A stretch of DNA of 25,000 bases, from positions 1 to 25,000 of IMG/VR virus record IMGVR_UViG_3300013093_000257; one strand, given 5' to 3'. Both the position numbers and the translations under genes were made by a program. Below are positions 17,599 to 24,318 of the stretch, in pieces (the first letter of the stretch is position 1; each line of letters begins with the position of its first letter). The DNA comes from a virus. The notes under the pieces are model-generated. The model saw only the letters and a list, made by a program, of their open reading frames with translations, was not told the DNA's origin and did not search any database.

Positions 17599-17627
17599 AG
17601 TATAACACTCTTAGAGGGGTTTGTCAA
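17599..17627 (-). promoter_or_regulatory. Near-consensus sigma70 promoter for moxR, extended -10
   Basis: On the - strand TTGACA (17627-17622) and TATACT (17604-17599) are spaced by 17 bases, with TG one base before the -10 box (extended -10). The -35 box lies inside the last codons of the 136-aa gene. The predicted start is near 17592, about 43 bases before the ATPase start codon. Confidence 0.85.
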
Positions 17628-18021
17628 TTGCTTCTTGTGTCTTTTTTGCGTTAGAGCGAGCTTTTGCTAGTCCAAATTTAGCAATGTCGCCGGAAAACAA
17701 CACCAATTGTATTGCTACTTTTTCTGAGAATACATGGATAATTTGTTTATCTATGTAATAGGGACAGTCAATGTATTTGTTTAAACGAAGCTCTAATTGG
17801 CTTGTCCATTCTGTTTCTTTTGGAACTCGTATTGAATGTGTTTTTACATCCATCTTTTGAGTTAATGTCTTGAAACCTGCTTCTGTTAGTTTAAGTGCAG
17901 AATTGCCCTTACGTCTAGGGTTGTACCAAAATACAGGCAAATATTTTCTAATGGTTTTGTCGTCTGTAGCTAATTCTAAACTTTCTAACAACTTTTTGGT
18001 TAGCTCGATTTTGTAGTCCAT
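17611..18021 (-). CDS. Conserved phage protein of unknown function (136 aa)
   Basis: The ATG follows directly after the stop of the upstream gene (TAA then ATG, no gap), which suggests coupled translation. Notable stretches are YLPVFWYNPRRKGNSALKL near residues 28-46, TEAGFKTLTQ, and YIDCPYYIDKQIIHVFSEKV with LVLFSGDIAKFGLAKA at the end. The mix of strands and helices suggests a single globular domain. I recall similar proteins in T4-like marine phages, always without function. The last codons hold the -35 box of the moxR promoter. Confidence 0.85.
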   Translation of the reverse strand: MDYKIELTKKLLESLELATDDKTIRKYLPVFWYNPRRKGNSALKLTEAGFKTLTQKMDVKTHSIRVPKETEWTSQLELRLNKYIDCPYYIDKQIIHVFSEKVAIQLVLFSGDIAKFGLAKARSNAKKTQEAIDKPL

Positions 18022-18306
18022 TTATACTAGCTTTTCTCCAGTAGTAAGTTTGTACACGGAGAAGTCCTTACAGTTGAATAGTTTGTTTAATTTTTCTGCT
18101 AAATTGATAGCATGACCGGAATTTGAAAAACTAACCTTTTTATATTTGGGCCCAATTTCTTGAGCCAACATGCTAGACGTTTTCAGATTAACGGGCTTAT
18201 CTTTATAAAAAACTGCCCAGATGGCATCTGCTTCTAAAACTTGTTCAGTTTTATAATTTTTCTTGTTTGTTATTTCTAACAACACGGTTGGTTTAGGTCT
18301 AGACAC
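18022..18306 (-). CDS. Conserved phage protein of unknown function (94 aa), GTG start
   Basis: The start codon is GTG at 18306; no in-frame ATG is available until residue 45. The only ribosome binding site is GGAG ten bases upstream, inside a hairpin loop. The product begins SRPKPTVLLEITN and includes AIWAVFYKDKPVNLKT and KYKKVSFSNSGHAINLAEKLN. The pattern resembles small alpha/beta proteins of T4-like environmental phages that have no assigned function. Expression is probably controlled: a T4-type late promoter octamer overlaps the 5' arm of the leader hairpin. It is followed without a gap by the 136-aa gene, so both may share the control. Confidence 0.83.
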   Translation of the reverse strand: MSRPKPTVLLEITNKKNYKTEQVLEADAIWAVFYKDKPVNLKTSSMLAQEIGPKYKKVSFSNSGHAINLAEKLNKLFNCKDFSVYKLTTGEKLV

Positions 18307-18307
18307 G

Positions 18308-18334
18308 ATATGCGTACTCCAAATATACGCATAT
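18308..18334 (-). promoter_or_regulatory. Leader hairpin presenting the ribosome binding site of the 94-aa gene
   Basis: A perfect 9-bp inverted repeat (ATATGCGTA and TACGCATAT on the - strand) encloses a 9-base loop TATTTGGAG. The GGAG ribosome binding site ends exactly at the loop-stem junction, and the GTG start codon lies one base after the stem. When folded, the spacer between binding site and start codon is double-stranded, which should hinder initiation. This is read directly from the sequence; the effect on translation is inferred. Confidence 0.7.
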
Positions 18335-18341
18335 ATTTATA
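18334..18341 (-). promoter_or_regulatory. T4-type late promoter octamer TATAAATA
   Basis: An exact TATAAATA on the - strand lies in the intergenic space before the 94-aa gene. The expected start, about six bases on, falls inside the 5' arm of the leader hairpin. The preceding TGT also makes an extended -10 for sigma70 (TG-T-TATAAA), with no good -35 box, so a host promoter is the alternative reading. Confidence 0.6.
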
Positions 18342-18351
18342 ACAGATAGTG

Positions 18352-18576
18352 TTAAAAAGTACCACCATCCATGCTTACTTGAATCGTATCTTCGGTAGCA
18401 GGTTTAGATAATTGTGCATCTAAATTGCCTGCTAAACGTGTCATTGCAAGTGCTAGGCTATCTGTAAGAGCAATGGCGTCTTTTATGTCTAAAACAACCG
18501 TTTTCTGACCGGATTTGTTTGCAATTCGAACCTTATCTATAAGGTTTTCGATAGGTAATGTGTTTAATTGTTTCAT
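18352..18576 (-). CDS. Small conserved phage protein of unknown function (74 aa)
   Basis: The ATG overlaps the stop of the gene upstream in an ATGA junction, so translation is probably coupled. The core TVVLDIKDAIALTDSLALAM suggests a strand followed by a long helix; the end is TIQVSMDGGTF. It has no signal peptide or clear membrane segment. I recall similar short proteins in T4-like phages but know of no function. It precedes the late-promoter-like region and is thus the last gene of the upstream cluster. Confidence 0.8.
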   Translation of the reverse strand: MKQLNTLPIENLIDKVRIANKSGQKTVVLDIKDAIALTDSLALAMTRLAGNLDAQLSKPATEDTIQVSMDGGTF

Positions 18577-19046
18577 GGTTGTTTACTTACTGTATTAAGT
18601 ACTGACCTCATTTCTGCTTCTGTTTTAAAAGGACCTTTAAACGGATATCGTTCTAAAGTAATTAGTTTGGGACAAAATGATTTAACCCATCCTTTTCTAA
18701 ACTGAATAACATAATATCCTGCACAGTACTGACTTTTACTTTTGGTACTTTTAGCATAAATGGGTAATCTTTGTTGCACGTTGTACAATGGATTATATGG
18801 TTTACTAGAGCAAGGAAAATCATACACAGTATGATTGTTTTTCTTTACTACCTTAGTAGGACCAGGTGTGTCGGAAAATTCTACACCTAATTTTTCCTTA
18901 ACATCTTTTATAGATCCGATTTCGATTCTGCGACCTTGACGTATAAACGAAAATACTTTTTTCTCTTTATTAAGTGTACCTAACTTTGTACCCTCTTGTT
19001 CCAATAACCAACTTTTATTTGGTATCAACACCTTAGCTGTAGTCAT
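18573..19046 (-). CDS. Conserved phage protein of unknown function (157 aa)
   Basis: I choose the ATG at 19046 because GGAGGA stands five bases upstream; an in-frame ATG 12 bases earlier has no usable spacing. The product starts MTTAKVLIPNKSWLLEQEG. Near residue 90 it has VYDFPCSSKPYNPLYNVQQ, then YAKSTKSKSQYCAGYYVI and RKGWVKSFCPKLITLERYP. It is basic with several cysteines, and the Tyr/Lys/Ser-rich centre might contact nucleic acid, though that is a guess. I recognise this stretch from T4-like marine phages near replication genes, without known function. It follows the exonuclease by 18 bases. Confidence 0.85.
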   Translation of the reverse strand: MTTAKVLIPNKSWLLEQEGTKLGTLNKEKKVFSFIRQGRRIEIGSIKDVKEKLGVEFSDTPGPTKVVKKNNHTVYDFPCSSKPYNPLYNVQQRLPIYAKSTKSKSQYCAGYYVIQFRKGWVKSFCPKLITLERYPFKGPFKTEAEMRSVLNTVSKQP

Positions 19047-19064
19047 TATTTCCTCCATCCTGTA

Positions 19065-20051
19065 TTATGCCTCATATCTTGCGTTTAACGGATCAGAATA
19101 ACTTTGAACCTGTTCTACTACTTTAACAAGATCGTAGGAGTTAGCAAACTTCATTAACCTAATTCCAACTTGCGCTATGTTTTTATTCTTACCTAGTTCG
19201 TTTGCAATAGTTTCGGCAATTAATACTTTAATTTCGTCGGGCTGTGCTGTAAGATCGCACAACAGTTTATTACGATTATAATCGTCTAATACACGATGTT
19301 CAACCCCTTCGTGATCAGTCCAACGCTGTAACATCATGTTGTTCCAATTGTACCCCTTGGAGTTTCGATCTGCGAACGCTTCTCTAAGTCCCACTTTTTT
19401 CTTAGTGCCTTTCTCTCTGACTCCGGGATAAGCAGAAAAGATGTTGTCTGACGTGTCTCCACGCATACACTTTTCGAAGAGGAGCCATTCTGGGTCTGGA
19501 GCAGGCTTGGCAACTTTGTTTTTTTTGTCAATAACATGTTTTCCCTTTTCATCAAAATAACCTTCGTGTGTAATAGTAACACCACTGACACCATTGTACT
19601 GTCGTACATTAGGTGCAATTAATTGTGCAAAGTCTCCATCTGTACTAATGATAACATGATCATCATTAGGATGTGCTTGAATAAAACCTGCTATCAAATC
19701 GTCAGCTTCTAACTGAGGATGTTGTAGAACTGTACAGTTTGTACGCTCATTTATAAAATCTTTGAATTGATCAAATGTTTCCCAGAAGATACGATCTTCC
19801 TCTTGCTCACGTGGACTTTGAGCCGCACGAGCATCAGATCGTTAACGCTTGTAAGGAGCATAGTGATCCTTACGCCAGCTACGACCTTCGAGTGCAAATA
19901 CAACATGAGTACCTTTAAAATCTTTCCATGCCTTCCTAACTGAATTAAGAATAACATGCAGGCTCATGCCTACCTTTTCATCAGCCTCGCCTCTTATAAC
20001 GTGTCTAGCACGAAAGAATGTATTTGCTGTATCTACTATAATATATGTCAT
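19065..20051 (-). pseudogene. T4 RNase H-like 5'-3' exonuclease (FEN family), interrupted by an in-frame TAA
   Basis: One frame runs from ATG 20051 to 19065 (about 328 codons, near the 305 residues of T4 RNase H) but has a TAA at 19844-19842, codon 70. Both sides belong to the same protein: D7 in IIVDTAN and RSWRKDHYAPYKR before the stop; LEADD (E115, D117, D118), STDGDF (D138, D140) and GDTSDNI (D199, D202) after it. These are the metal-binding acids of the FEN family, which removes RNA primers and 5' flaps at replication forks. In T4 the matching stretch is, from memory, YKKNRGKAR, so one residue is replaced by the stop. The second part has only a poor TTG start (19697) that would cut off LEADD. 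It could be a real nonsense mutation, read-through, or a sequencing or assembly error. ATG overlaps the previous stop (TAATG). Confidence 0.88.
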
Positions 20052-20488
20052 TAACTAATCTCTGTTTTGCCATCATCACGCAAAGCACGATTAACATAAC
20101 CTGTACCTCTACGACTCATGTCAATACCTTGCTCTGCACCTACGTTACGACACAATTCACTAAACCAAGCATCAACAATCGCTTCGTCTGTAGGACCGTT
20201 GTATCCTGCGCTTTTTAATTGTAACACAAAATACTCGTTCCAATCAAGCTCAAAGAAACCGTTTCTGAGATTATCTTTGTTTACGTGAGTATCTAATACA
20301 GCTACCCACGGTTCTTTGTTTTCGGTGGCAATTTCTTTAGGAGTACGTGCATCTTGCTGTGCTTGTTCTTCTTGTATTTTTTCTAAACGATCGATTTCAT
20401 CTTGTCTAATTTTGGCTTCTTGTTGCAGTTGTGCTAAATTTGCTTCCAACTGATCGATGCCCATTATTTTTTTAATAAAGTTTTTCAT
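20051..20488 (-). CDS. Conserved phage protein with N-terminal coiled coil (145 aa)
   Basis: The start at 20488 has AAGGA about five bases upstream and overlaps the previous stop as ATGA; an upstream TTG would extend it by seven codons with no better signal. Residues about 14-50 are a Gln/Glu/Leu-rich heptad-like helix (LAQLQQEAKI, IDRLEKIQEEQAQQ). The globular part has EPWVAVLDTHVNKDNLRNG then FFELDWNEYFVLQLK and DAWFSELCRNV. I recall this protein directly beside the exonuclease in related phages, and the TAATG junction with that gene supports joint expression. A partner role at the fork is possible but unproven. Confidence 0.85.
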   Translation of the reverse strand: MKNFIKKIMGIDQLEANLAQLQQEAKIRQDEIDRLEKIQEEQAQQDARTPKEIATENKEPWVAVLDTHVNKDNLRNGFFELDWNEYFVLQLKSAGYNGPTDEAIVDAWFSELCRNVGAEQGIDMSRRGTGYVNRALRDDGKTEIS

Positions 20489-20772
20489 ACTCTTCCTTTT
20501 AAATTCCAAATTAGGAATTTATTTTTTTCAATCCAGTAGTGTTGAACAACAGGATCGCCAGGACCGGTAATCCAGTTTTCGCCGTGGTAAGCAAGTTTCC
20601 CCCAAAGAGGTTTATTTGTTAGAAAGCACTTTTTTGGAAACCAACATAGTTTAAGTTTCCAATACTTTGCCCTGCGTAATCCCCAGTCTTCACTTGGCGG
20701 CGACTGAGACACATCGTCTTCAAACTTGTTTTGAGACATTGCCTTTTTTCCGTAATAGCCGACGCCCATCAT
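20485..20772 (-). CDS. Conserved Trp-rich phage protein of unknown function (95 aa)
   Basis: I take the ATG at 20772, which overlaps the queE stop as ATGA like other junctions here. Other in-frame starts exist at 20781, 20769 and 20739 (MSQNKFEDD), and none has a clearly better binding site. The core is DWGLRRAKYWKLKLCWFPK, then LWGKLAYHGENWITGPGDP and KNKFLIWNLKG. The high Trp, Tyr and Lys content suggests a small compact domain. I recall similar proteins in T4-like phages but no function. It lies between queE and the coiled-coil gene. Confidence 0.78.
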   Translation of the reverse strand: MMGVGYYGKKAMSQNKFEDDVSQSPPSEDWGLRRAKYWKLKLCWFPKKCFLTNKPLWGKLAYHGENWITGPGDPVVQHYWIEKNKFLIWNLKGRV

Positions 20773-21617
20773 GTGCCCCACTCATTTTTAAAGAGTGGCA
20801 CTTGTAAACGATCACTATATCGCCAACCACGTTTCATTGCGGCAAGGGCAACAGATTTAGCATTGAGAGTGTACACAGACTCAACACCACCAACAGGCAT
20901 AATGTATATGTGACCTGTAAAGCCGTCTTTTCTATATTCGTCAACTGCTTGTTCTGCATCTTGTATATCCTTTTCTGTTGCTACTACAAATTTTAAATAT
21001 CCTCTACCAAACCATTCGTATTCGGTTACAATTTTAGGTAGGATTGCTTCTTCCCACTTCTCACCACTCACCGGAAGTTTGGCACTGATACTAAATGTAA
21101 TCTGTCTGCCTTTGACCTGCTTCTTCCATTTAAATAGATACTTTTTAAAATCGTCTGTTAAACGCTGAGTACCATTTGTTTCAAACGTAATTTCTTTAAG
21201 ACCTTGCATCTTAGGATGATCTAGCAAGTCTGGATAAGCACGTTGCCAACCCAACAACGGTTCACCACCTGTAATAACAAGATGTTCATCTCTCCATTCT
21301 CCGTGCGGAAGAATTTCCATAATACGTTCAGCAATAGCATCGCTTGTGAGCATTGGACTTAGATTTTTGAAATCTGGATGCCAACTAGCATAACTATCAC
21401 AGCCTGTACTAACCAATGGTAATTGTTCGTACTTGTCGTAATGGAATGCTACTTGTGCAATAGTGTCTGCCTCATCGCTTAGTTCGCCTTTTGGCATACC
21501 AAAGCCCTTACAAGTAAAATTGCAACCAAATGTTCTAAGGAACACACTGGGCACTCCCATATATCTACCCTCTCCCTGTATAGAGTAAAAAAGCTCCGCC
21601 ACTTTAATTTTTGACAT
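20769..21617 (-). CDS. queE: 7-carboxy-7-deazaguanine synthase QueE, split cysteine motif (282 aa)
   Basis: This radical SAM enzyme converts 6-carboxytetrahydropterin to 7-carboxy-7-deazaguanine on the route from GTP to preQ0. Evidence: the N-terminal FYSIQGEGRYMGVPSVFLR of QueE, GGEP at residues 117-120, FETNGT and KFVVAT strands, and MPVGG near the end. The iron-sulphur cysteines are unusual. C32 and C36 keep C-x3-C, but the third, C73 in GCDSYASW, comes 36 residues later, where the standard motif is C-x3-C-x2-C. GCDSYASW matches the canonical W-C-D-T-x-Y-x-W stretch, so a segment of about 34 residues is inserted. AAGGA lies upstream of ATG, and the ATG overlaps the previous stop (TAATG). 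With folE it points to phage 7-deazaguanine synthesis for DNA or tRNA. Confidence 0.93.
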   Translation of the reverse strand: MSKIKVAELFYSIQGEGRYMGVPSVFLRTFGCNFTCKGFGMPKGELSDEADTIAQVAFHYDKYEQLPLVSTGCDSYASWHPDFKNLSPMLTSDAIAERIMEILPHGEWRDEHLVITGGEPLLGWQRAYPDLLDHPKMQGLKEITFETNGTQRLTDDFKKYLFKWKKQVKGRQITFSISAKLPVSGEKWEEAILPKIVTEYEWFGRGYLKFVVATEKDIQDAEQAVDEYRKDGFTGHIYIMPVGGVESVYTLNAKSVALAAMKRGWRYSDRLQVPLFKNEWGT

Positions 21618-22210
21618 TAATTTGTTCCTTGTAAACTGTCTATAATAACTTTGCGTTCTCTATTGTACACTTGTTTCTTTAAAAAGTCAATAAATTCGGC
21701 ATGTTCCATACTCTCTGCTTTATTTAGAATATTTTGACAGGCCTTTAAATAATATCTGCGTCTAGCGGCCTTAGTAACACCTTTCATATCTTCTACTGTA
21801 AATTGAAAAGATCGTTCTAATGCTTTTGCGGCCTCCGAAGGTTTTCCATGCCATTCTACGTCACCATCACCAGTGATAATCAGAACAGGTTTACGATCTG
21901 CACTATTAAATGTGATAGAATCTCTCGGTGGTGTAAATCCATTACCGACAGTATAACCAACACGCTGTCCGGCCGGTCTTGATGTTGTTCCAGTTGCACC
22001 CGATGCACTAGTTGACCATTTAAAATCAACAGTTTTTATTTGTTGAATTTCATAGGCGGTCATAATCTTAGTTGAATCGTCCTTTAATCGAAATAACCAT
22101 GTAACTGGAGATGTTACTATGTTTTCTAATTTAGATAACGTATATATAAGGGAACGGCAAAGTTTATTCTGCGCCTTTGCTGTAATATAGTTAAATTTAG
22201 ATATCATCAT
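21617..22210 (-). CDS. Conserved phage protein of unknown function (197 aa)
   Basis: The ATG at 22210 overlaps the upstream stop in an ATGA junction. The first 49 residues are basic and helical-looking, and M50 (MTAYEIQQIKTVDFKW) could be an alternative start with a weak site. The centre is Ser/Thr/Gly-rich (STSASGATGTTSRP), followed by NGFTPPRDSITFN and strands around LIITGDGDVEWHGKP. The C-terminal half is helical: FQFTVEDMKGVTKAARRRY, CQNILNKAE and FIDFLKKQVYNRERKVI. I remember the C-terminal half from T4-like marine phages, without function. The arginine-rich helix might bind nucleic acid; this is inference only. Confidence 0.83.
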   Translation of the reverse strand: MMISKFNYITAKAQNKLCRSLIYTLSKLENIVTSPVTWLFRLKDDSTKIMTAYEIQQIKTVDFKWSTSASGATGTTSRPAGQRVGYTVGNGFTPPRDSITFNSADRKPVLIITGDGDVEWHGKPSEAAKALERSFQFTVEDMKGVTKAARRRYYLKACQNILNKAESMEHAEFIDFLKKQVYNRERKVIIDSLQGTN

Positions 22211-22395
22211 TCTGGTAACGCTCTAAATCTTTCTAAAAAACTTTCGATATAGCAACTAAACTCGCGTGATTCTTTCACGCCGTCTTGCTCATAATGTACC
22301 CATGTGTGTCCATCTTTGGCTTCAATTACATGAATGACATGAAATCTTTTTCCATCTGCCCCGGCCCATTTACTACCTTCTTTAACTTGTGTCAT
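22207..22395 (-). CDS. Small conserved protein, SH3-like pattern, unknown function (62 aa)
   Basis: The ATG at 22395 forms an ATGA overlap with the stop of the phosphoribosyltransferase gene; a GTG four codons earlier is possible but less likely. The pattern VKEGSKWAGADGKRFHVIH, then WVHYEQDG and REFSCYIESFLERF suggests five short strands and a final helix, as in small SH3-like phage proteins. I do not recognise a named family. Its position, coupled to the phosphoribosyltransferase, hints at joint expression rather than a shared function. Confidence 0.8.
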   Translation of the reverse strand: MTQVKEGSKWAGADGKRFHVIHVIEAKDGHTWVHYEQDGVKESREFSCYIESFLERFRALPE

Positions 22396-22889
22396 TTTTT
22401 CCACCACTCCTCATAAGGGAATTCAATCCAGACATCTTCGTCTGCTTTGTTTATTTCCATTCCAACAAAATCCATACTAACCTTAGACTTACTTGATAAG
22501 TTATCTACAACTACAGCAAATTTAACATTACCGTTCCAGACCTTTTCCCATACTTCGCTCTCTGGATGAGCCATATCCATCCAATCACGCATCAACCAAT
22601 TAAATGTAGCGCCTGTATCGTTAATGTCATCAACAATAAGAATATTCTTTCCGTCAAATGCATCTGCGGCCATACCTGCGTTACTAACGCAATCACCGCC
22701 ATCTCGAAGGCTAATGTCTAAACTATTCATTTTAACATCTAGCCAGTGGCTAAGGAAAACGGCAGGAATTAGCCCGCCGCGAGTAAGTCCTACAACATAG
22801 TCTGGAGTCCATCCGCTATGATGTATTTCTCTACAAATGTTGCTAATTAAATTTTCATAATCACTATATGTTATTATTTGCTTTTTCAC
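22392..22889 (-). CDS. Type I phosphoribosyltransferase (165 aa), GTG start
   Basis: The start is GTG at 22889 with AAAGG seven bases upstream. Residues 83-95 (ILIVDDINDTGAT) are the PRPP-binding signature of type I phosphoribosyltransferases. YVVGLTRGGLIPA (31-43) is the matching N-terminal PPi-loop strand with the R-G-G turn. The length (165) fits purine-salvage enzymes such as xanthine-guanine or hypoxanthine phosphoribosyltransferase. The C-terminal hood has a Trp-rich end (WIEFPYEEWWKK), where guanine-type enzymes stack the base near W-I-x-F-P. The likely role is PRPP-dependent purine base salvage, possibly of a 7-deazaguanine-type base given the folE and queE neighbours; the substrate is not proven. 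Confidence 0.9.
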   Translation of the reverse strand: MKKQIITYSDYENLISNICREIHHSGWTPDYVVGLTRGGLIPAVFLSHWLDVKMNSLDISLRDGGDCVSNAGMAADAFDGKNILIVDDINDTGATFNWLMRDWMDMAHPESEVWEKVWNGNVKFAVVVDNLSSKSKVSMDFVGMEINKADEDVWIEFPYEEWWKK

Positions 22890-22959
22890 GTCGAGCCTTT
22901 AAGAAATCTTCATTGTGTATCCATTTTTGATTTTCAAAATGGCCTACTAAAAACCCCAT
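22864..22959 (-). CDS. Possible 31-aa protein bridging two genes
   Basis: An ATG at 22959 opens 31 codons that cover the only gap between the cupin-like gene and the phosphoribosyltransferase, overlapping both. The product reads MGFLVGHFENQKWIHNEDF then LKARREKANNNI, which looks protein-like rather than random. There is no clear ribosome binding site. It may be a real small gene or a chance frame. Confidence 0.35.
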   Translation of the reverse strand: MGFLVGHFENQKWIHNEDFLKARREKANNNI

Positions 22960-23357
22960 TCACGGATTTGTGGTCCGGGGATAAAACAAGTCCATGCAGT
23001 TACATCTGGATGTAATTCAATACGATGAAAACTCTTTGGACCACAAATACGGAAATGTCCAGGACCACGCCAGTAGCGTGTCTCTCCGATTTTCCAACCT
23101 TGTGAATTAAATCGAGGAACGTATTCATAATAGCCACCTTTAAGAATAAGTGTGGCATATGGCCATGGATGATCATGTACCTCGTCTGGATCACTTTTAA
23201 GAAACTTATGTACAAACACGTTAAATGGAAACCATTTACGATCTTTTAGAAAAACGTAGTAGCGTTCTAGATATGGTTCATTGCTTTCGCGATCAAGAAT
23301 AACACGCTTACGCCCGTGTGCTTCCAACCAATTAAGAATTTTGTTTGTTAGTTTCAT
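22947..23357 (-). CDS. Cupin-fold protein (136 aa)
   Basis: The ATG at 23357 overlaps the end of the previous gene by 26 bases. Residues about 54-75 read DPDEVHDHPWPYATLILKGG, with two histidines and one glutamate in the cupin metal-binding arrangement. A second motif comes later around GPKSFHRIELHP (H at about 111). Strands with YYEYVP and TRYWRGPGHF lie between. This gives a single small beta-barrel of the RmlC-like cupin class. Members can be sugar epimerases, dioxygenases or binding proteins, and phages of this type commonly carry such proteins without known substrate. The stop is TAG. Confidence 0.82.
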   Translation of the reverse strand: MKLTNKILNWLEAHGRKRVILDRESNEPYLERYYVFLKDRKWFPFNVFVHKFLKSDPDEVHDHPWPYATLILKGGYYEYVPRFNSQGWKIGETRYWRGPGHFRICGPKSFHRIELHPDVTAWTCFIPGPQIREWGF

Positions 23358-23538
23358 CTTTACTCTTACAAAGTTGATACATCATTTTAAACTGTTCCCA
23401 GGATTTTCGCAACCCCGGAAATTCTTCACACATACGACCCAAATTAATTGCGTCTACATTATATTCTAAATACCATTGATGCTGTTGGTCTAATCCCGGA
23501 ACTTGTGTTGGATACGGTAACTTTCTATGTTTAGCCAC
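23332..23538 (-). CDS. Small conserved phage protein of unknown function (68 aa)
   Basis: The start is uncertain. A GTG at 23538 gives MAKHRKLPYPTQVPGLDQQ as N-terminus and only an 8-base overlap with the gene upstream. ATG at 23574 would add 12 codons and a 44-base overlap, and ATG at 23640 would add 34; none has a strong binding site. The core QQHQWYLEYNVDAINLGRM then EEFPGLRKSWEQFKMMYQL is helical with conserved-looking Trp and Tyr. I have a vague memory of relatives in T4-like phages. Function unknown. Confidence 0.72.
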   Translation of the reverse strand: MAKHRKLPYPTQVPGLDQQHQWYLEYNVDAINLGRMCEEFPGLRKSWEQFKMMYQLCKSKDETNKQNS

Positions 23539-23824
23539 GCAGTGATTCCATGGTAAAAATCTTGGCAATTTCATGTCCAAGGTCTTGTTCGTTAGTAATA
23601 ATATATAACGTAGTATTATGTCGGTCTTTGATTCTATCATAATTAGAAGTTTCTACAACAGTTCCGCCTCTTGCTCTATGCATAGAAAAAGACAGTTTAT
23701 TATTATTGTCTAACTCTGTAGCTCTACCAATACCGAGGGTGTTACTACGAATCTTTGATAATTCAACTAATTCGCTATCATCGTTGTTTAACCAATTGCG
23801 GATTTTTCTTTTAAGCCAGCTCAT
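23531..23824 (-). CDS. Small conserved phage protein of unknown function (97 aa)
   Basis: The ATG forms an ATGA overlap with the stop upstream, and AAGGA lies about six bases before it. It begins with a basic amphipathic helix (MSWLKRKIRNWL). The rest alternates strands: LSFSMHRARGGTVVETSNY, TTLYIITNEQDLGHEIAKI, ending FTMESLRG. I recall the GGxVVE and ITxxxDLG pattern in marine T4-like phages without a known role. The N-terminal helix could touch membrane or nucleic acid. Confidence 0.82.
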   Translation of the reverse strand: MSWLKRKIRNWLNNDDSELVELSKIRSNTLGIGRATELDNNNKLSFSMHRARGGTVVETSNYDRIKDRHNTTLYIITNEQDLGHEIAKIFTMESLRG

Positions 23825-24318
23825 TCTTCATCCTTAAAATCAACAACATTACCGTCAGCGTCTGCACAAATGATACGTACAGTTTCGCCATCTTCATCTT
23901 TAATTTCGATTGGACCCCAGATCCACCAATGGGTATCGCCTTGCATCCAACCTTCTTCTTCTAAATCGTAAGGAGTGTTTTCTTCGAGGAATTCACGGAT
24001 CTCTTCTTCCTCGTCTTCTTCTAATCCTTCAATGTCAATATCGTACCAGCAACCGCCGTCAAACATTTCAACAAGGTCAACGCTTTCGATGTTGTTGACT
24101 TCGCAGTCTAGCATATCAATGCTGTCTTTCTTTCCGTCACCGCCAGGTACAAATGTAAATTCAAACTCTGGCGGTTTATCGTCTGAAGTTTCTACAGTCC
24201 ATTCGCCATAACGGAAACCGTTAGTGACTGTGACTTTGCCCTCGCCTTCTCGTTGATGATATGATTCAACTTCTTGACAAGACTTTTTATAATATGTACT
24301 AACGGTCCAAGTTGCCAT
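23821..24318 (-). CDS. Highly acidic conserved phage protein (165 aa)
   Basis: AAGGA stands seven bases before the ATG at 24318. By hand count it has about 48 Asp/Glu against about 12 Lys/Arg. The N-terminus MATWTVSTYYKKSCQEVES is familiar from T4-like environmental phages. A continuous acidic helix lies around residues 96-115 (LEEDEEEEIREFLEE), and a Trp-rich part follows (DTHWWIWGPIEI). The charge would suit a DNA-mimic or an inhibitor of a nucleic acid-binding host protein, but no direct sign of that exists. No signal peptide is seen. Confidence 0.85.
   Translation of the reverse strand: MATWTVSTYYKKSCQEVESYHQREGEGKVTVTNGFRYGEWTVETSDDKPPEFEFTFVPGGDGKKDSIDMLDCEVNNIESVDLVEMFDGGCWYDIDIEGLEEDEEEEIREFLEENTPYDLEEEGWMQGDTHWWIWGPIEIKDEDGETVRIICADADGNVVDFKDEE

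Noticed and set aside
19065-19697. Second half of the exonuclease as an independent gene starting at TTG 19697
   Set aside because: That start would remove the LEADD metal-binding motif just before it, and no ribosome binding site is present; the same frame continues from the first half.
19065-20051. Alternative genetic code reading TAA as an amino acid
   Set aside because: TAA, TAG and TGA each end other well-defined genes in this window, and only this one gene is interrupted.
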